A stretch of 64,000 nucleotides of DNA from Streptomyces sp. CCM_MD2014 (GCF_000772045.1 NZ_CP009754.1:3224001-3288000); one strand, 5' to 3'; counted from the stretch's first letter, positions 17,310 through 25,853 are shown. Made by a program: numbers and translations. Notes: a model not told the origin generated them from the letters alone.

Positions 17310-17714
17310 GTGAGGCGGCGGCGCTGGCGGGACGGAGCGGGGGTTTTGGCCGTGGTGGGGCAGGACGGTGGCCGTGTTCGCGTTCCGCTGGAGATCGCGG
17401 GCTCCTACCGCGCCCGTACCAGGGGGCTGCTGGGGCGCAGTTCGGTCGAGGGGGCGATGCTGCTGAGCCCCGCCAACAGCGTGCACACCTTCCGGATGCG
17501 GATGGCCATCGACGTGGCCTACCTCGACCGGCGGCTCACCGTCATCGCCGTGCGCACCATGCTGCCGGGCAGGCTGGGGCTGCCCAGGCCGCGGGCTCGG
17601 CACGTACTGGAGGCGGAGGCCGGGGCGATGGGTGAGTGGGGGGTGCGGGCGGGGACGCGGGTGGAGATCGTGGAGGGCCCGGCAGAGCCGGCCGGCGGTG
17701 TCGTTCCTCCGTGA
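17310..17714 (+). CDS. DUF192 family protein
   Basis: 134 residues, GTG start after GAGGTGAGGGG. The DUF192 core is clear: RARTRGLLGRSSVEGAMLL, then VHTFRMRMAIDVAYLDRRL, and ending EWGVRAGTRVEI. The first 18 residues are basic and partly hydrophobic. The family is a small beta-barrel of unknown function; a copy next to actinomycete Tad loci is common in my recollection. It is convergent with the last gene of the tad locus. Confidence 0.85.
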   Translation: MRRRRWRDGAGVLAVVGQDGGRVRVPLEIAGSYRARTRGLLGRSSVEGAMLLSPANSVHTFRMRMAIDVAYLDRRLTVIAVRTMLPGRLGLPRPRARHVLEAEAGAMGEWGVRAGTRVEIVEGPAEPAGGVVPP

Positions 17715-17746
17715 CGTCCACGGTGTGGTCGCCGGTGGGCCGTCTC

Positions 17747-18274
17747 TCAGGGCGAGACGATGTGCAGGAGCGGCGTGCCGTGCGTGCTCGTCGTCGCCTG
17801 GATCACCACGGTGTGGGCCCGCGGGCTGGGGCGGGTGTTGTCCAGGGTGCCGCAGGAGTTGCCGCTGCCGTGTGCGCGGAGGTACGTCCGGCAGCCCCGG
17901 CCCGGGCCGGTCGCGGCGCCCTGGGAGCTGTTGTCGCCCGACTTCACCTCGTACTCGATCTTGTTCGGGCCGACCTCGGTCACCGACAACGTTGCCCGGC
18001 CGCTGCCGCCCGGTGCCGGGAAGTGGAGGGTCACGGGCTTGGTCACCGTGATCTCGCAGTCGCCGTCGGTGCAGGCGTTGGCGTCGGTGCCGTCTGCTGC
18101 GGACGGCGGGGGCGGCTCGGGTGTGGCGTGGTGGGAAGTTGTCGGCCTGGTCCGGGGTGCGGAAGGCGCCTCGTCGGTTCCGTGTGTGTTGGTGCTGCTG
18201 CACGCGGCCGTGGTGAGCGCCGTCAGTGCCGCCAGGGTCGTCAGTGCGGCGCGGGCTCGGGTGCGCTTGCTCAT
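17747..18274 (-). CDS. Small secreted lipoprotein, last gene of the tad locus
   Basis: 175 residues. The signal sequence MSKRTRARAALTTLAALTAL ends in a lipobox-like TTAAC at Cys25, followed by a Ser/Thr/Pro linker. The mature domain (about residues 65-175) has four cysteines (NACTDGDCEITV, GRGCRTYL, NSCGTLDN) and predicted beta strands (KPVTLHFPAPGG, KIEYEVKSGD). The family is not recognised. Only six bases separate it from the OmpA-like gene, so it is cotranscribed. Confidence 0.72.
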   Translation of the reverse strand: MSKRTRARAALTTLAALTALTTAACSSTNTHGTDEAPSAPRTRPTTSHHATPEPPPPSAADGTDANACTDGDCEITVTKPVTLHFPAPGGSGRATLSVTEVGPNKIEYEVKSGDNSSQGAATGPGRGCRTYLRAHGSGNSCGTLDNTRPSPRAHTVVIQATTSTHGTPLLHIVSP

Positions 18275-18280
18275 GGGTGG

Positions 18281-18901
18281 TCAGGACTCCGTACGAGGGA
18301 AGGAGACCTCCACCCTGCGGTTCTTCTTGCGGCCGGCTTCCGTCGCGTTGTCCGCGATGGGGTACTGCTCGCCGTAGCCGCGGACCTCGTAGGTGATGTC
18401 GGCGTCGTTGAGGGACTGAGACAGGACGTCGTGTACGGCGTTGGCGCGGCGCTTGGAGAGTACGTCGCCGTGGGCGGAGGAGCCGAGGTTGTCGGTGAAC
18501 CCGAAGACGCGGACCCTCGTGGCGTTCTGGGTCCTGATCTCGTCGGCGATGCCCCTGATGCGGGCCTTCGCCTCCGCGCCGAGCTTCGAGCTGTCCTTGC
18601 CGAACAGCACCTCGGCCTGGAGCGCGAGTGTCACGCTCGTGTTGGTGTCCTCCCGGCGTTCGTCGCCGCTCTGTTCCTCGACCACCGACTTGATGTCCAA
18701 CACCTTCGCCAGCGCGAGCGTGGCGCCGTCCGGGAGTTTCAGGTCGGGGTCGTTGGCATCGACCTCTACGGGGGCGGAGGCGGACGGTTCCGTGCCAGGG
18801 GGGTCGTTGGGGTCGTCGTCGGCATGGGCCGTGGTGGTGCCGTAGACGGTGGTGGCGAGCATGAGGGTGACTGCGGCCAGCAGGCGCGGGGGTGAGGTCA
18901 T
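18281..18901 (-). CDS. OmpA-family peptidoglycan-binding protein
   Basis: 206 residues from the ATG at 18901, preceded by GTGAGG. A signal peptide (LLAAVTLMLATTVYGTTTAHA) is followed by an acidic linker and a C-terminal OmpA domain: LQAEVLFGKDSSKLGAEAKA, RVRVFGFTDNLGSSAHGDVLSKRRANAV and VRGYGEQYPIADNATEAGRKKNRRVEV. The Asp in FTDNLG and the Arg in KKNRRVEV are the usual diaminopimelate-binding residues. In a Gram-positive cell it cannot be an outer-membrane porin; it probably ties a secreted complex to the wall. Flanked by two lipoprotein genes in one operon. Confidence 0.9.
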   Translation of the reverse strand: MTSPPRLLAAVTLMLATTVYGTTTAHADDDPNDPPGTEPSASAPVEVDANDPDLKLPDGATLALAKVLDIKSVVEEQSGDERREDTNTSVTLALQAEVLFGKDSSKLGAEAKARIRGIADEIRTQNATRVRVFGFTDNLGSSAHGDVLSKRRANAVHDVLSQSLNDADITYEVRGYGEQYPIADNATEAGRKKNRRVEVSFPRTES

Positions 18902-18909
18902 GGCCGGCC

Positions 18910-19494
18910 TCACCCGGAGATCTCGATCGTGCCGGTCGTGAACATCGGCAGCTGGAGGGTCACCTCGGCCGTGTCGGCGGGGGGCGCGGGGAACTGCATG
19001 AAGACCGGGAGGGATTCACCTGCCTTCAGAGCAGGGAAGTTCGTGGTCGTGAGCGGGCGCCCGTCTGTGTCACGCAGTACGTAATAACGCTTCTTGCCCT
19101 TGGGATCCACCAGAGTCGCACCACCGAGAGAGCTACCGTTCCGGATGATCTCGGTCTCGTTCCCGCTCAGCTGAGCGGGAACGTTGACGGTCTTGTCACC
19201 GTCGTTCTTCAAGTCGCCACTGATCGTGACGAATCCCCCCGCGTCCCGCTCCGACTCGGTGATCTTGAGAAAGAGACCACTGGGCCCTTTCAGCTCGGCC
19301 AGCGTCTCTGCCGAGTCTCCCTCCTGGGCGTCCGGCCTGGACTCGCTGCTCTTGGAAGCAGCCGTCGACGCCCCGGGCTTGTCCTCATCGTTTCCGCCTC
19401 CACCGCTGCAAGCCACCAGGCCGAAGGCCAGCACGATCGCAACTGGCCATGCGGACAGTCTCCCGCGGGCCCTCGTTGTGAACCGAATGCTCAT
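18910..19494 (-). CDS. Secreted lipoprotein of the tad locus
   Basis: 194 residues. The signal peptide AWPVAIVLAFGLVACSGGGG has a clear lipobox (LVAC). After a low-complexity linker comes a beta-rich domain (SGLFLKITESERDAGGFVTI, KNDGDKTVNVPAQLSGNETE, KKRYYVLRDTDGRPL), resembling immunoglobulin-like DUF4352-type folds. Function is unknown. It lies 33 bases after the TadG-like gene and directly before the OmpA-like gene; the joint presence suggests an envelope-anchored part of the pilus system. Confidence 0.75.
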   Translation of the reverse strand: MSIRFTTRARGRLSAWPVAIVLAFGLVACSGGGGNDEDKPGASTAASKSSESRPDAQEGDSAETLAELKGPSGLFLKITESERDAGGFVTISGDLKNDGDKTVNVPAQLSGNETEIIRNGSSLGGATLVDPKGKKRYYVLRDTDGRPLTTTNFPALKAGESLPVFMQFPAPPADTAEVTLQLPMFTTGTIEISG

Positions 19495-19527
19495 GACTCA
19501 GCTTCCTTCGTCCTCATCGTTCGCTTG

Positions 19528-20124
19528 TCAGCTGTCGGCCAGATGGACATCGAACAGGTCCTCGGGCTTGGGTAGGTTCGAAAGGTCGTCCGGTTTCAAG
19601 TCCCAGTCCTCACCGCCTTTGCAGGTGAGGCTCGGCAGTGTGTCCTCGTCCGCCCCCTCGGCGGGCGGCTTCGGCGAGCAGCGAGCTTCGATGACTGCGG
19701 TCGCGTTCTCCGTTGCCTTCTGTTCCTCCGTGCCCGGCACGATCGTGTCCCCGACGGTGTCATTGGTTTCGGCGGAGACTCTGTAGACCATGCGCCCGTC
19801 CGGTTCGCACTCCACGCTCGCGTCGTTTCTCGCCGCCAACTCGGTGGCTCGCCAACACGCGTCGGGGACGAACACCTTTCCTTCGAAGATGTGCTGCCAT
19901 GCTTCCGGCTCCAGAACCTTGTCGACCCACAGGTCCGCGAGGCGGTCCCGGGTTTCCAGAGCCGCCGCGAGTGCCGCGGCGTCCGCTGCCGTCTGCGCCT
20001 CGCTGCGAGTCGCAGCGGCCTGACCTACCGCGAAGTACGCGAGCGCCAGAAGAAGGAGGCCTCCCACCACCGTGATGTAGATGGGGAATGCCTGCCCTGC
20101 GTCTCTGTACGCACGAGAGGGCAT
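19528..20124 (-). CDS. TadG-like pilus assembly protein
   Basis: 198 residues from the ATG at 20124, which overlaps the stop of the flp gene (TGATG). The N-terminus DAGQAFPIYITVVGGLLLLALAYFAVGQAAATRSEAQTAADAAALAAAL (about residues 8-55) is the TadG-type (PF13400) membrane anchor plus helix. The extracellular part has a few cysteines and a low-complexity acidic end. In Tad systems TadE/F/G proteins are minor pilins or assembly factors. I cannot assign more. Confidence 0.82.
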   Translation of the reverse strand: MPSRAYRDAGQAFPIYITVVGGLLLLALAYFAVGQAAATRSEAQTAADAAALAAALETRDRLADLWVDKVLEPEAWQHIFEGKVFVPDACWRATELAARNDASVECEPDGRMVYRVSAETNDTVGDTIVPGTEEQKATENATAVIEARCSPKPPAEGADEDTLPSLTCKGGEDWDLKPDDLSNLPKPEDLFDVHLADS

Positions 20125-20324
20125 CAACCGCCGGTCACCTCGGTGATCTTGTCCTTGATCGCGTTGTAGATCGTCTGCCCGATATCCGTCCCCGTGATGG
20201 CCAGCACGATCGCCACCACCACCGCGATGATCCCCAGGTACTCCACCGCCGTCTGGCCCTTGTCCTTGCGGTTGGCGGTGTGGGTGTGCAGGTATGCGGC
20301 GGCGGTGTGGAGCCAGTTGGTCAT
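20124..20324 (-). CDS. flp: Flp-type pilin
   Basis: 66 residues, ATG after GGAGGGG. A short N-terminus ends in the prepilin motif KGQTAVEYLG (cleavage after Gly, Glu at +5), followed by a hydrophobic helix (IIAVVVAIVLAITG) and a short amphipathic end. This is the length and layout of Flp major pilins. Maturation needs a TadV/CpaA-type prepilin peptidase, which is not in this window. The 270 bp upstream (20325-20595) hold a likely promoter and the palindrome GTGCGATCGCAC at 20580-20591 just beyond the tadC stop. Confidence 0.9.
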   Translation of the reverse strand: MTNWLHTAAAYLHTHTANRKDKGQTAVEYLGIIAVVVAIVLAITGTDIGQTIYNAIKDKITEVTGG

Positions 20325-20595
20325 GGTGTTCCCCTCCAGGGTGGGCGAAGTCGCGTTCCTCGTGCGGAACGTGTGGGTGGGCGGCGGTGATCGGCTGGCT
20401 GGTCGTGCCGGACGTCATGGTGTCCACGATCTCCACCTCCCTTGCGCTCGGTTGGGACCTCGACCTGTCGGGAGTACCAGGCAACGACTGTCCCACAGGT
20501 GATTGCAAGTGCGAAAGGTGTTCCGGTGAAGTGGGGCGAATGAGTTACTGGAGCCCGCTAGTTGATGTTCTCTGGTCATGTGCGATCGCACTCTC

Positions 20596-21498
20596 CTACT
20601 CGCCCGTGATCGTGCCGAAGTCCGTCCCCGAGCCCAGGATCAGGCCCGCGCCGAGGAGGATCATCGTCGCCGGGACCATGAACGTCGTGATCATCAGCGT
20701 GGCCTTGGGGACCGCGCGGGCGGCCTTGCGGCGGGCGTTCTGGGCGTCGGTGCGGCGCATGTCCTTGGCCAGGGAGACCAGGGTCTCGACGATGGGGGCG
20801 CCCAGTTCCTCGCCCTGCTGGAGTGCCGTCACGAACATCGCCACCTGTTCCGAGTCGTTGCGCCGGCGCAGCTCCGTGAAGGCCTCCCGGCGGCTCATGC
20901 CGAGGTCCATCTGGCGGAGGGTGATGCGCAGTTCGTCGGCCCAGGGGCCCTCGTACCGCGTGGACACCCGGTCCAGGGCCTGGCGGAAGCCGAGGCCCGC
21001 GCTGACCACCACCGCCAGGACGTCCAGGAAGTCGGGGAGCGTGCGCTCGATGACGTCCCTGCGGATGCGGATCGCCGACCAGATGCCCACCTCCGTCCAG
21101 AACGCGCCGAAGGCGAGGAGGAGGAGGGCCACCAGGTACTGGCCGCGCAGGAGGAAGACGAGGAAGCCGAGGGCGCCCAGGAAGCCGTAGACCGCGCGGC
21201 GGGCGGCGTAGCGGTCGATGGTGAGGCCGCCGGGGTTGCCGGCCAGGTCGATCCTGCGGCGGTACCGGGCGACCAGGGCCGGGCCCATCAGCCGCAGTAC
21301 GGCGGGGGCGTAGCGCATGCCCATGCGGTCGATGAGGGAGTGCGCCGCGCCGGTGCGGGTGGCGCCGACCTCCAGGGCGAGGGCGAGGTCGTCGGGGAGC
21401 TTGGCCTCCGCCCGGTACATGCGGATCCCGGCGAAGACGCCCCAGACGCCCAGGGCCATGAGGAGGGCGAGGAGTATTCCGGGGAGTGCGAGGCCCAT
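20596..21498 (-). CDS. tadC: Tad inner-membrane platform protein TadC
   Basis: 300 residues. N-terminal membrane segment (LPGILLALLMALGVWGVFAGI), a central pair (VYGFLGALGFLVFLLRGQYLVALLLLAFGAF), the T2SSF cytoplasmic domain (DVIERTLPDFLDVLAVVVSAGLGFRQAL, LRITLRQMDLGMSRREAFTEL), and a C-terminal segment (TLMITTFMVPATMILLGAGLI). It forms the platform with TadB on which the TadA ATPase acts. It is last in the rcpC-tadZ-tadE-tadE-tadA-tadB-tadC operon. Confidence 0.92.
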   Translation of the reverse strand: MGLALPGILLALLMALGVWGVFAGIRMYRAEAKLPDDLALALEVGATRTGAAHSLIDRMGMRYAPAVLRLMGPALVARYRRRIDLAGNPGGLTIDRYAARRAVYGFLGALGFLVFLLRGQYLVALLLLAFGAFWTEVGIWSAIRIRRDVIERTLPDFLDVLAVVVSAGLGFRQALDRVSTRYEGPWADELRITLRQMDLGMSRREAFTELRRRNDSEQVAMFVTALQQGEELGAPIVETLVSLAKDMRRTDAQNARRKAARAVPKATLMITTFMVPATMILLGAGLILGSGTDFGTITGE

Positions 21499-21517
21499 GT
21501 CCTTGTCTTCCCTCCTC

Positions 21518-22462
21518 TCAGACGTCGATGCGGGACAGGCGGCGGATGAGGACGAAGCCGACGGCGTACAGCGCGAAGGCGGTGATCACCGCGACCTGGC
21601 CGGCCGGGGAGCCCGTCATGCGTTCCAGGGCGCCGTCCTTCACCCCGTTCATGAGGAGCAACGAGCCGATGCCCAGGACGGGGACGGCGTACGACGTCAT
21701 CGTGACCTGGGAGAGCTGGGTGCGGACCTCGCGCCGGGTCTCCTTGCGTTCCTCCAGGGTCTCCGTCAGGTTGCGCAGTGCGCTGACGACCTGGCCGCCC
21801 GCGCGGTTGGACAGGACGAGGGTGGTGACCAGGACGACCAGTTCGCGGGAGGGCAGGCGGCCGGCGAGTTCGCCGAGGGCGTCGTCCATGGAGGCGCCGA
21901 TGGCGAGTTGGTCGGCGACCTTGCCGAGTTCCTCGCCGGCCGGGGCCTCCAGTTCCTCCGCCGCCATGCCGATGGCGGTGCGCAGGGCGAGGCCGGCCTG
22001 GGTGGCGTTGGCGAGGATGCGGGCGAGTTCGGGGAGTTGGTTGATGAACTTCTCGATGCGTTTCTGGCGCTGCCAGTTGAGGAACTGGATCGCCACGCCG
22101 ATGCCGAGGAGGCCGGCCAGGGGGCCGAAGAAGGGGGCCAGGGCCGCCTGGCCGATCAGCCACAGGCCCGCGACGGTCGCCAGCATGTAGGCGAAGAACT
22201 CCCCCGGGGTCACGTCCAGGCCGGTCGCCGACAGGCGGCGTTCCAGGTTCCGGCCGAGCTTGGTGCGGCGCAGGCGGCGGTCCAGGGTCGGGAAGCGGCG
22301 TCGGCGCCCGGCCGCCGGTGCCTGGCCGGTCGCGGTGAGGCGGTCGACCAGGGCCGCGCGCTGGGCCTTGCCGGCGGCGTAGGAGTGCAGGCCGATGACC
22401 GCCAGGACGCAGGTCAGCAACGCGATGCCGGTGGTGAGCGTGACGAGCGTGTCGAGTTCCAT
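21518..22462 (-). CDS. tadB: Tad inner-membrane platform protein TadB
   Basis: 314 residues with membrane segments at about residues 8-28, 90-130 and near 260-305 and the T2SSF domain between (INQLPELARILANATQAGLALRTAIGMAAEEL, DDALGELAGRLPSRELVVLVTTLVL, SNRAGGQVVSALRNLTETLEERKETRREVR). Paired with TadC as usual; nine bases separate it from tadA and 19 from tadC. Confidence 0.92.
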   Translation of the reverse strand: MELDTLVTLTTGIALLTCVLAVIGLHSYAAGKAQRAALVDRLTATGQAPAAGRRRRFPTLDRRLRRTKLGRNLERRLSATGLDVTPGEFFAYMLATVAGLWLIGQAALAPFFGPLAGLLGIGVAIQFLNWQRQKRIEKFINQLPELARILANATQAGLALRTAIGMAAEELEAPAGEELGKVADQLAIGASMDDALGELAGRLPSRELVVLVTTLVLSNRAGGQVVSALRNLTETLEERKETRREVRTQLSQVTMTSYAVPVLGIGSLLLMNGVKDGALERMTGSPAGQVAVITAFALYAVGFVLIRRLSRIDV

Positions 22463-22471
22463 CGGGCGGTC

Positions 22472-23809
22472 CTACCTGGCTTCTCGGGTGGTGAGCTGGT
22501 CCGGTGTGTGGGCCACGCCGAAGGCCTGCGGGATGGGCTGGCCCGCCATGTAGAGGCGCTCGGCGGTGCGGTGCGGGAGCGGGTGGTACTCGTACGCGCC
22601 GGCGACGCGGCCGTCGGCGGTCATCGGGCGGGCGTTGAAGCGGGCGACCGTGGCCAGGCGGTACGGCTCCCCGCCGTGGCTGGCCAGCAGGGCGATCTCG
22701 GTGATGCGGCGGGCGCCGTCGGCGAAGCGGGTGAGCTGGATGATGACGTCGACGGAGCTGTTGATCTGGTCGTGCAGGGCGACGAAGGGGATCTCCACGT
22801 CCGACATCGAGGCCAGGGTCTGCAGGCGCATCAGGGCGTCCTCGGCGCTGTTGGCGTGGACGGTGGCCAGCGAGCCGTCGTGGCCCGTGGACATGGCCTG
22901 GAGCATGTCCAGGGACTCGCCGCCGCGCACCTCGCCGACGACGATGCGGTCGGGGCGCATGCGCAGCGAGTTGCGGACCAGGTCGCGGATCGTCACCCGG
23001 CCCTGGCCCTCGACGTTGGGCGGGCGGGACTCCAGGCGGATGACGTGCGCCTGCTGGAGCTGGAGTTCGGCCGAGTCCTCGATGGTGATGATGCGGTCGG
23101 ACTCGGGGATCAGGCCGGAGAGGGCGTTGAGGAGGGTGGTCTTCCCGGTGCCCGTGGCGCCCGAGACGATGATGTTGAAGCGGGCCTGCACCAGGCCTGC
23201 CAGCAGGTAGAGCATGTTCTCGTCGAGCGAGCCGAGGCCGATCAGCTCGTGGAGGGTGAAGGAGCGCGGGAAGCGGCGGATGGTGAGGGTCGCACCGGTG
23301 AGGGAGAGCGGGGGGATGATGACGTTCACGCGTTCGCCGGAGGGCAGGCGTGCGTCGACCATCGGGTTGGACTCGTCCACGCGGCGGTTGACCGTCGAGA
23401 CGATGCGCTCGATGGTCTGCATCAGCTGGTCGTGGGAGGCGAAGCGGAGCGGCAGTTGTTCGACTCGGCCGGCGCGTTCGACGAAGATCGCGTCGGGGCC
23501 GTTGACCATGATCTCCGTGATCGAGGCGTCCTCGAGGAGCGGTTCCAGGATGCCCAGGCCGAGGGCCTCGTCGACGACCCGGCGGATCAGCTGGGAGCGT
23601 TCGACCGTCGACAGGACCGGGCCCTCGCGGCTGATGATGTGCCCGAGGACCCGCTCCAGGCGGGCCCGGCGCTCGGCCGTCGCGAGCGCGCTCATCTCGG
23701 CGAGGTCGATCTCCTCCAGGAGTTTGGCCCGGTAGGAGGCGACCAGGTGTCCGTCCTCGCCCCGGCTGCCGTGCTCCTCGGGGGAGTGGATGCGTGCGCG
23801 CAGGCTCAT
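22472..23809 (-). CDS. tadA: Tad pilus secretion ATPase TadA (CpaF family)
   Basis: 445 residues. Walker A GATGTGKTTLLNAL, Asp box IITIEDSAELQL, Walker B region PDRIVVGEVRGGESLDML with the nearby His box (GHDGSLATVHANSAEDAL), all typical of CpaF-type hexameric ATPases that power pilus assembly. The N-terminal domain begins after about 25 polar residues and contains SITEIMVNGPDAIFVERAGR. Cytoplasmic, working with TadB and TadC. Confidence 0.95.
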   Translation of the reverse strand: MSLRARIHSPEEHGSRGEDGHLVASYRAKLLEEIDLAEMSALATAERRARLERVLGHIISREGPVLSTVERSQLIRRVVDEALGLGILEPLLEDASITEIMVNGPDAIFVERAGRVEQLPLRFASHDQLMQTIERIVSTVNRRVDESNPMVDARLPSGERVNVIIPPLSLTGATLTIRRFPRSFTLHELIGLGSLDENMLYLLAGLVQARFNIIVSGATGTGKTTLLNALSGLIPESDRIITIEDSAELQLQQAHVIRLESRPPNVEGQGRVTIRDLVRNSLRMRPDRIVVGEVRGGESLDMLQAMSTGHDGSLATVHANSAEDALMRLQTLASMSDVEIPFVALHDQINSSVDVIIQLTRFADGARRITEIALLASHGGEPYRLATVARFNARPMTADGRVAGAYEYHPLPHRTAERLYMAGQPIPQAFGVAHTPDQLTTREAR

Positions 23810-23827
23810 GCGTCCTTCGCTCCTCGG

Positions 23828-24190
23828 TCAGTGGTCCAGCGGCATGGTGGCGGTCTTGCGGGCCGGGTCGAAGTCCCAGCCGGGGACGATCGACGGGATG
23901 TCGACGGTGGCGGTGACCGTCACCTCGTCGCCGCTGTACGAGGGCGAGCACCGCGTCCCGTCCGCCAGCCGGCCGCTGACGGCCGCCGCGCACGCCGCGC
24001 CCGCGCTCTCCCCCAGTGAGGCACTGCGCGCTCCGGCCCTGGCCGCCGTACCGGCCTGCTGGGCGGTGTACGCGATCAGGCCGAGCTGTACGACGGCCAT
24101 GCCGACGACGACCAGGATCGGCAGGAAGCCGAGGTACTCGATGGCCACCTGGCCCCGGTCCCTCGCCCGTCCCTCGCGGGAGTACGGCAT
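23828..24190 (-). CDS. TadE-family pseudopilin 2
   Basis: 120 residues. The N-terminus has the pilin-like motif DRGQVAIEYLGFLPILVVVG followed by the rest of a membrane helix (MAVVQLGLIAYTAQQAGTAARAGAR). The extracellular part has two cysteines (GAACAAAVSG and TRCSPSYSG) and beta strands. TadE proteins are processed by the prepilin peptidase and are minor pilus components. One base lies between it and the preceding tadE-like gene. Confidence 0.85.
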   Translation of the reverse strand: MPYSREGRARDRGQVAIEYLGFLPILVVVGMAVVQLGLIAYTAQQAGTAARAGARSASLGESAGAACAAAVSGRLADGTRCSPSYSGDEVTVTATVDIPSIVPGWDFDPARKTATMPLDH

Positions 24191-24191
24191 C

Positions 24192-24593
24192 TCAGTCGTC
24201 CTCCTCTTCCACGGCCCCCGCGTGCCCGTGCACGGTGAACGGAACGCTGAGGGTGCCCGGGAAGAGGAGGGGGACCTCGAGGCGCACGTCGGCGGTGACG
24301 TAACCGCCCCCGGTGTCGCAGCCCACCTCGGCGCCTCCCTCCCAGGAGCCCGGCAGTTTGTCCAGGCCCGCCTCCCGGCACGCGCCGTCCCGCGCCCCGC
24401 GCTCGGCCGCCGTGGCCGCCCGAACCGCCTCGTCCGCAGCATTCCCCGCGAGCGTGTACGTGTATCCCACGAGGACGAGCTGCCACAGCACCACCAGCGT
24501 CGCGACGATCACCGGGGTCATGCCGAGGAACTCGATGGTGACCTGGCCGCGTTCCCCGTCCCGGGCCGGTCTCCGGCCGCGTAACCAGTTCAC
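24192..24593 (-). CDS. TadE-family pseudopilin 1, with a TTA leucine codon
   Basis: 133 residues. GTG start overlaps the tadZ stop (GTGA). The protein begins VNWLRGRRPARDGERGQVTI, then EFLGMTPVIVATLVVLWQLVLVG: a GQ-x2-EF prepilin motif and a membrane helix, then an extracellular domain with two cysteines (GACREAGL, EVGCDTGGG). The Leu at codon 4 is TTA (bases 24582-24584), the rare codon read only by the bldA tRNA in Streptomyces. I found no other TTA codon in an assured gene of this window, so expression of this operon may depend on bldA. Confidence 0.85.
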   Translation of the reverse strand: MNWLRGRRPARDGERGQVTIEFLGMTPVIVATLVVLWQLVLVGYTYTLAGNAADEAVRAATAAERGARDGACREAGLDKLPGSWEGGAEVGCDTGGGYVTADVRLEVPLLFPGTLSVPFTVHGHAGAVEEEDD

Positions 24594-25846
24594 CCCGCAC
24601 CGTCCTTCCGCCGCCGGAAGCCGGTGGCGCCCCGGTCTCCCCGCAGGCGTCCGTGGCCTTTCCGGCCGCCCTCGGGTGCGCCGGCCAGGCCCAGTTCGCC
24701 CGCGAGCGTCCACAGGGCCTGTTTCACGGTGCTCCTGCCGTCCAGTTCGTGCACGCGGCCCGCGTCCACGGCGCCCTGGAGCTCCTTGAAGTTCGCGGGG
24801 ACGGTCGTGGCGGCGATCGCCGTGCCGGTGATCCGCTGGATCAGCGGGGGCTGGATCTCCGTACCCCGCGTGTGCCGGTTGACGACGACGGTCGTCTCCT
24901 CCGCCTTGCGGATCTGCAGCCGGTCCCACATCCGCACCGCCCGCTTGGCGCCCCGCACGGCGACCACGTCCGGGGTGGTGACCAGCAGCGCGGTGTCGGC
25001 CGTCTCCACGGCGGCGGCGCCGGCGCCGCCGAGCTGGGCGCCGCAGTCGATGACGACGACCTCGTACCGGGAGCGCAGGGCGCCGACGATCTGGCGGGCG
25101 GCGCGGTCGGTGACCTCCTCGCCGCGTTCGCCGTCGCCGGGGGCGAGCAGCAGGGCGAGCCCGCTGTCGTGGCGGAAGACGGCGTCGGCCAGGACCCGCG
25201 GGGAGAGGTCGGTGATGGCGGCGAGGTCGGCCACGGAGCGGCGGAACTGGACGTCCAGGTAGGAGGCGACGTCGCCGGTCTGGAGGTCCATGTCGAGCAG
25301 TGCGGTGGACCGGCCCGACGCCTGGGCGGCCAGGGCCAGTTGGATGGCGGTGAGCGTGGCGCCCACCCCGCCCTTGGCGCCGCTGACGGTGACGACGGTG
25401 CCGCCGGTACCGGTGAACACGTCGACGGCGCCGCCGAGGTGCCGGCGTACGCCCACCGACCACTGGGCGACCGCCTGGACGCGGCTGGCGAGTTCCTCGT
25501 AGCCGAGCGGGAGGGCGACCAGGCCGCGGGCGCCGCAGTCCATGGCGGCCTGGAAGAGGCCGGGGCCCGGGTCGGAGGTGACGAGGATGACGCCGACGGC
25601 CGGGAAACGCAGGGCGACCTCGCGGATCAGCTCCAGGGCCGGGACCGGGCCGATGCGCTCGTGGACGATCACGACCTCGGGCAGTTCGTCCACCGACTCG
25701 GCGGCGAGGCGGGCGAGGGTGTCGACGAGCTGGGTGGAGTCGGTGACCGGGGCTACCGGTTCGGCGTCCGGGAGCTGGCTGAGCAGCGACGTGAGGGACC
25801 GTACGGCGTCCGGGTCGCCGACTGCCGGGAGGATCCTCGTGGCCAT
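24590..25846 (-). CDS. tadZ: TadZ/CpaE pilus localisation ATPase
   Basis: 418 residues. An N-terminal receiver-like domain (residues about 1-130, VVIVHERIGPVPALELIREV, FPAVGVILVTSDPGPGL) precedes a MinD/ParA-type ATPase with deviant Walker A SGAKGGVGATLTA, ALLDMDLQTGDVASYL and VVIDCGAQLGG. Walker A ends GAT rather than GKT/S, as in other TadZ proteins. It positions the pilus machine. The basic C-terminal tail (GRKGHGRLRGDRGATGFRRRK) is extra. Eight bases follow the rcpC stop. Confidence 0.92.
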   Translation of the reverse strand: MATRILPAVGDPDAVRSLTSLLSQLPDAEPVAPVTDSTQLVDTLARLAAESVDELPEVVIVHERIGPVPALELIREVALRFPAVGVILVTSDPGPGLFQAAMDCGARGLVALPLGYEELASRVQAVAQWSVGVRRHLGGAVDVFTGTGGTVVTVSGAKGGVGATLTAIQLALAAQASGRSTALLDMDLQTGDVASYLDVQFRRSVADLAAITDLSPRVLADAVFRHDSGLALLLAPGDGERGEEVTDRAARQIVGALRSRYEVVVIDCGAQLGGAGAAAVETADTALLVTTPDVVAVRGAKRAVRMWDRLQIRKAEETTVVVNRHTRGTEIQPPLIQRITGTAIAATTVPANFKELQGAVDAGRVHELDGRSTVKQALWTLAGELGLAGAPEGGRKGHGRLRGDRGATGFRRRKDGAG

Positions 25847-25853
25847 ACGGCTC

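Noticed and set aside
20325..20595. Short minus-strand ORF beginning MTREHQLAGS after tadC
   Set aside because: Under 60 residues with atypical codons and no family similarity; the region fits the flp promoter better.
21288..24019. Two 900-residue open frames across tadA-tadB-tadE
   Set aside because: Both are out-of-frame shadows of the tad genes.
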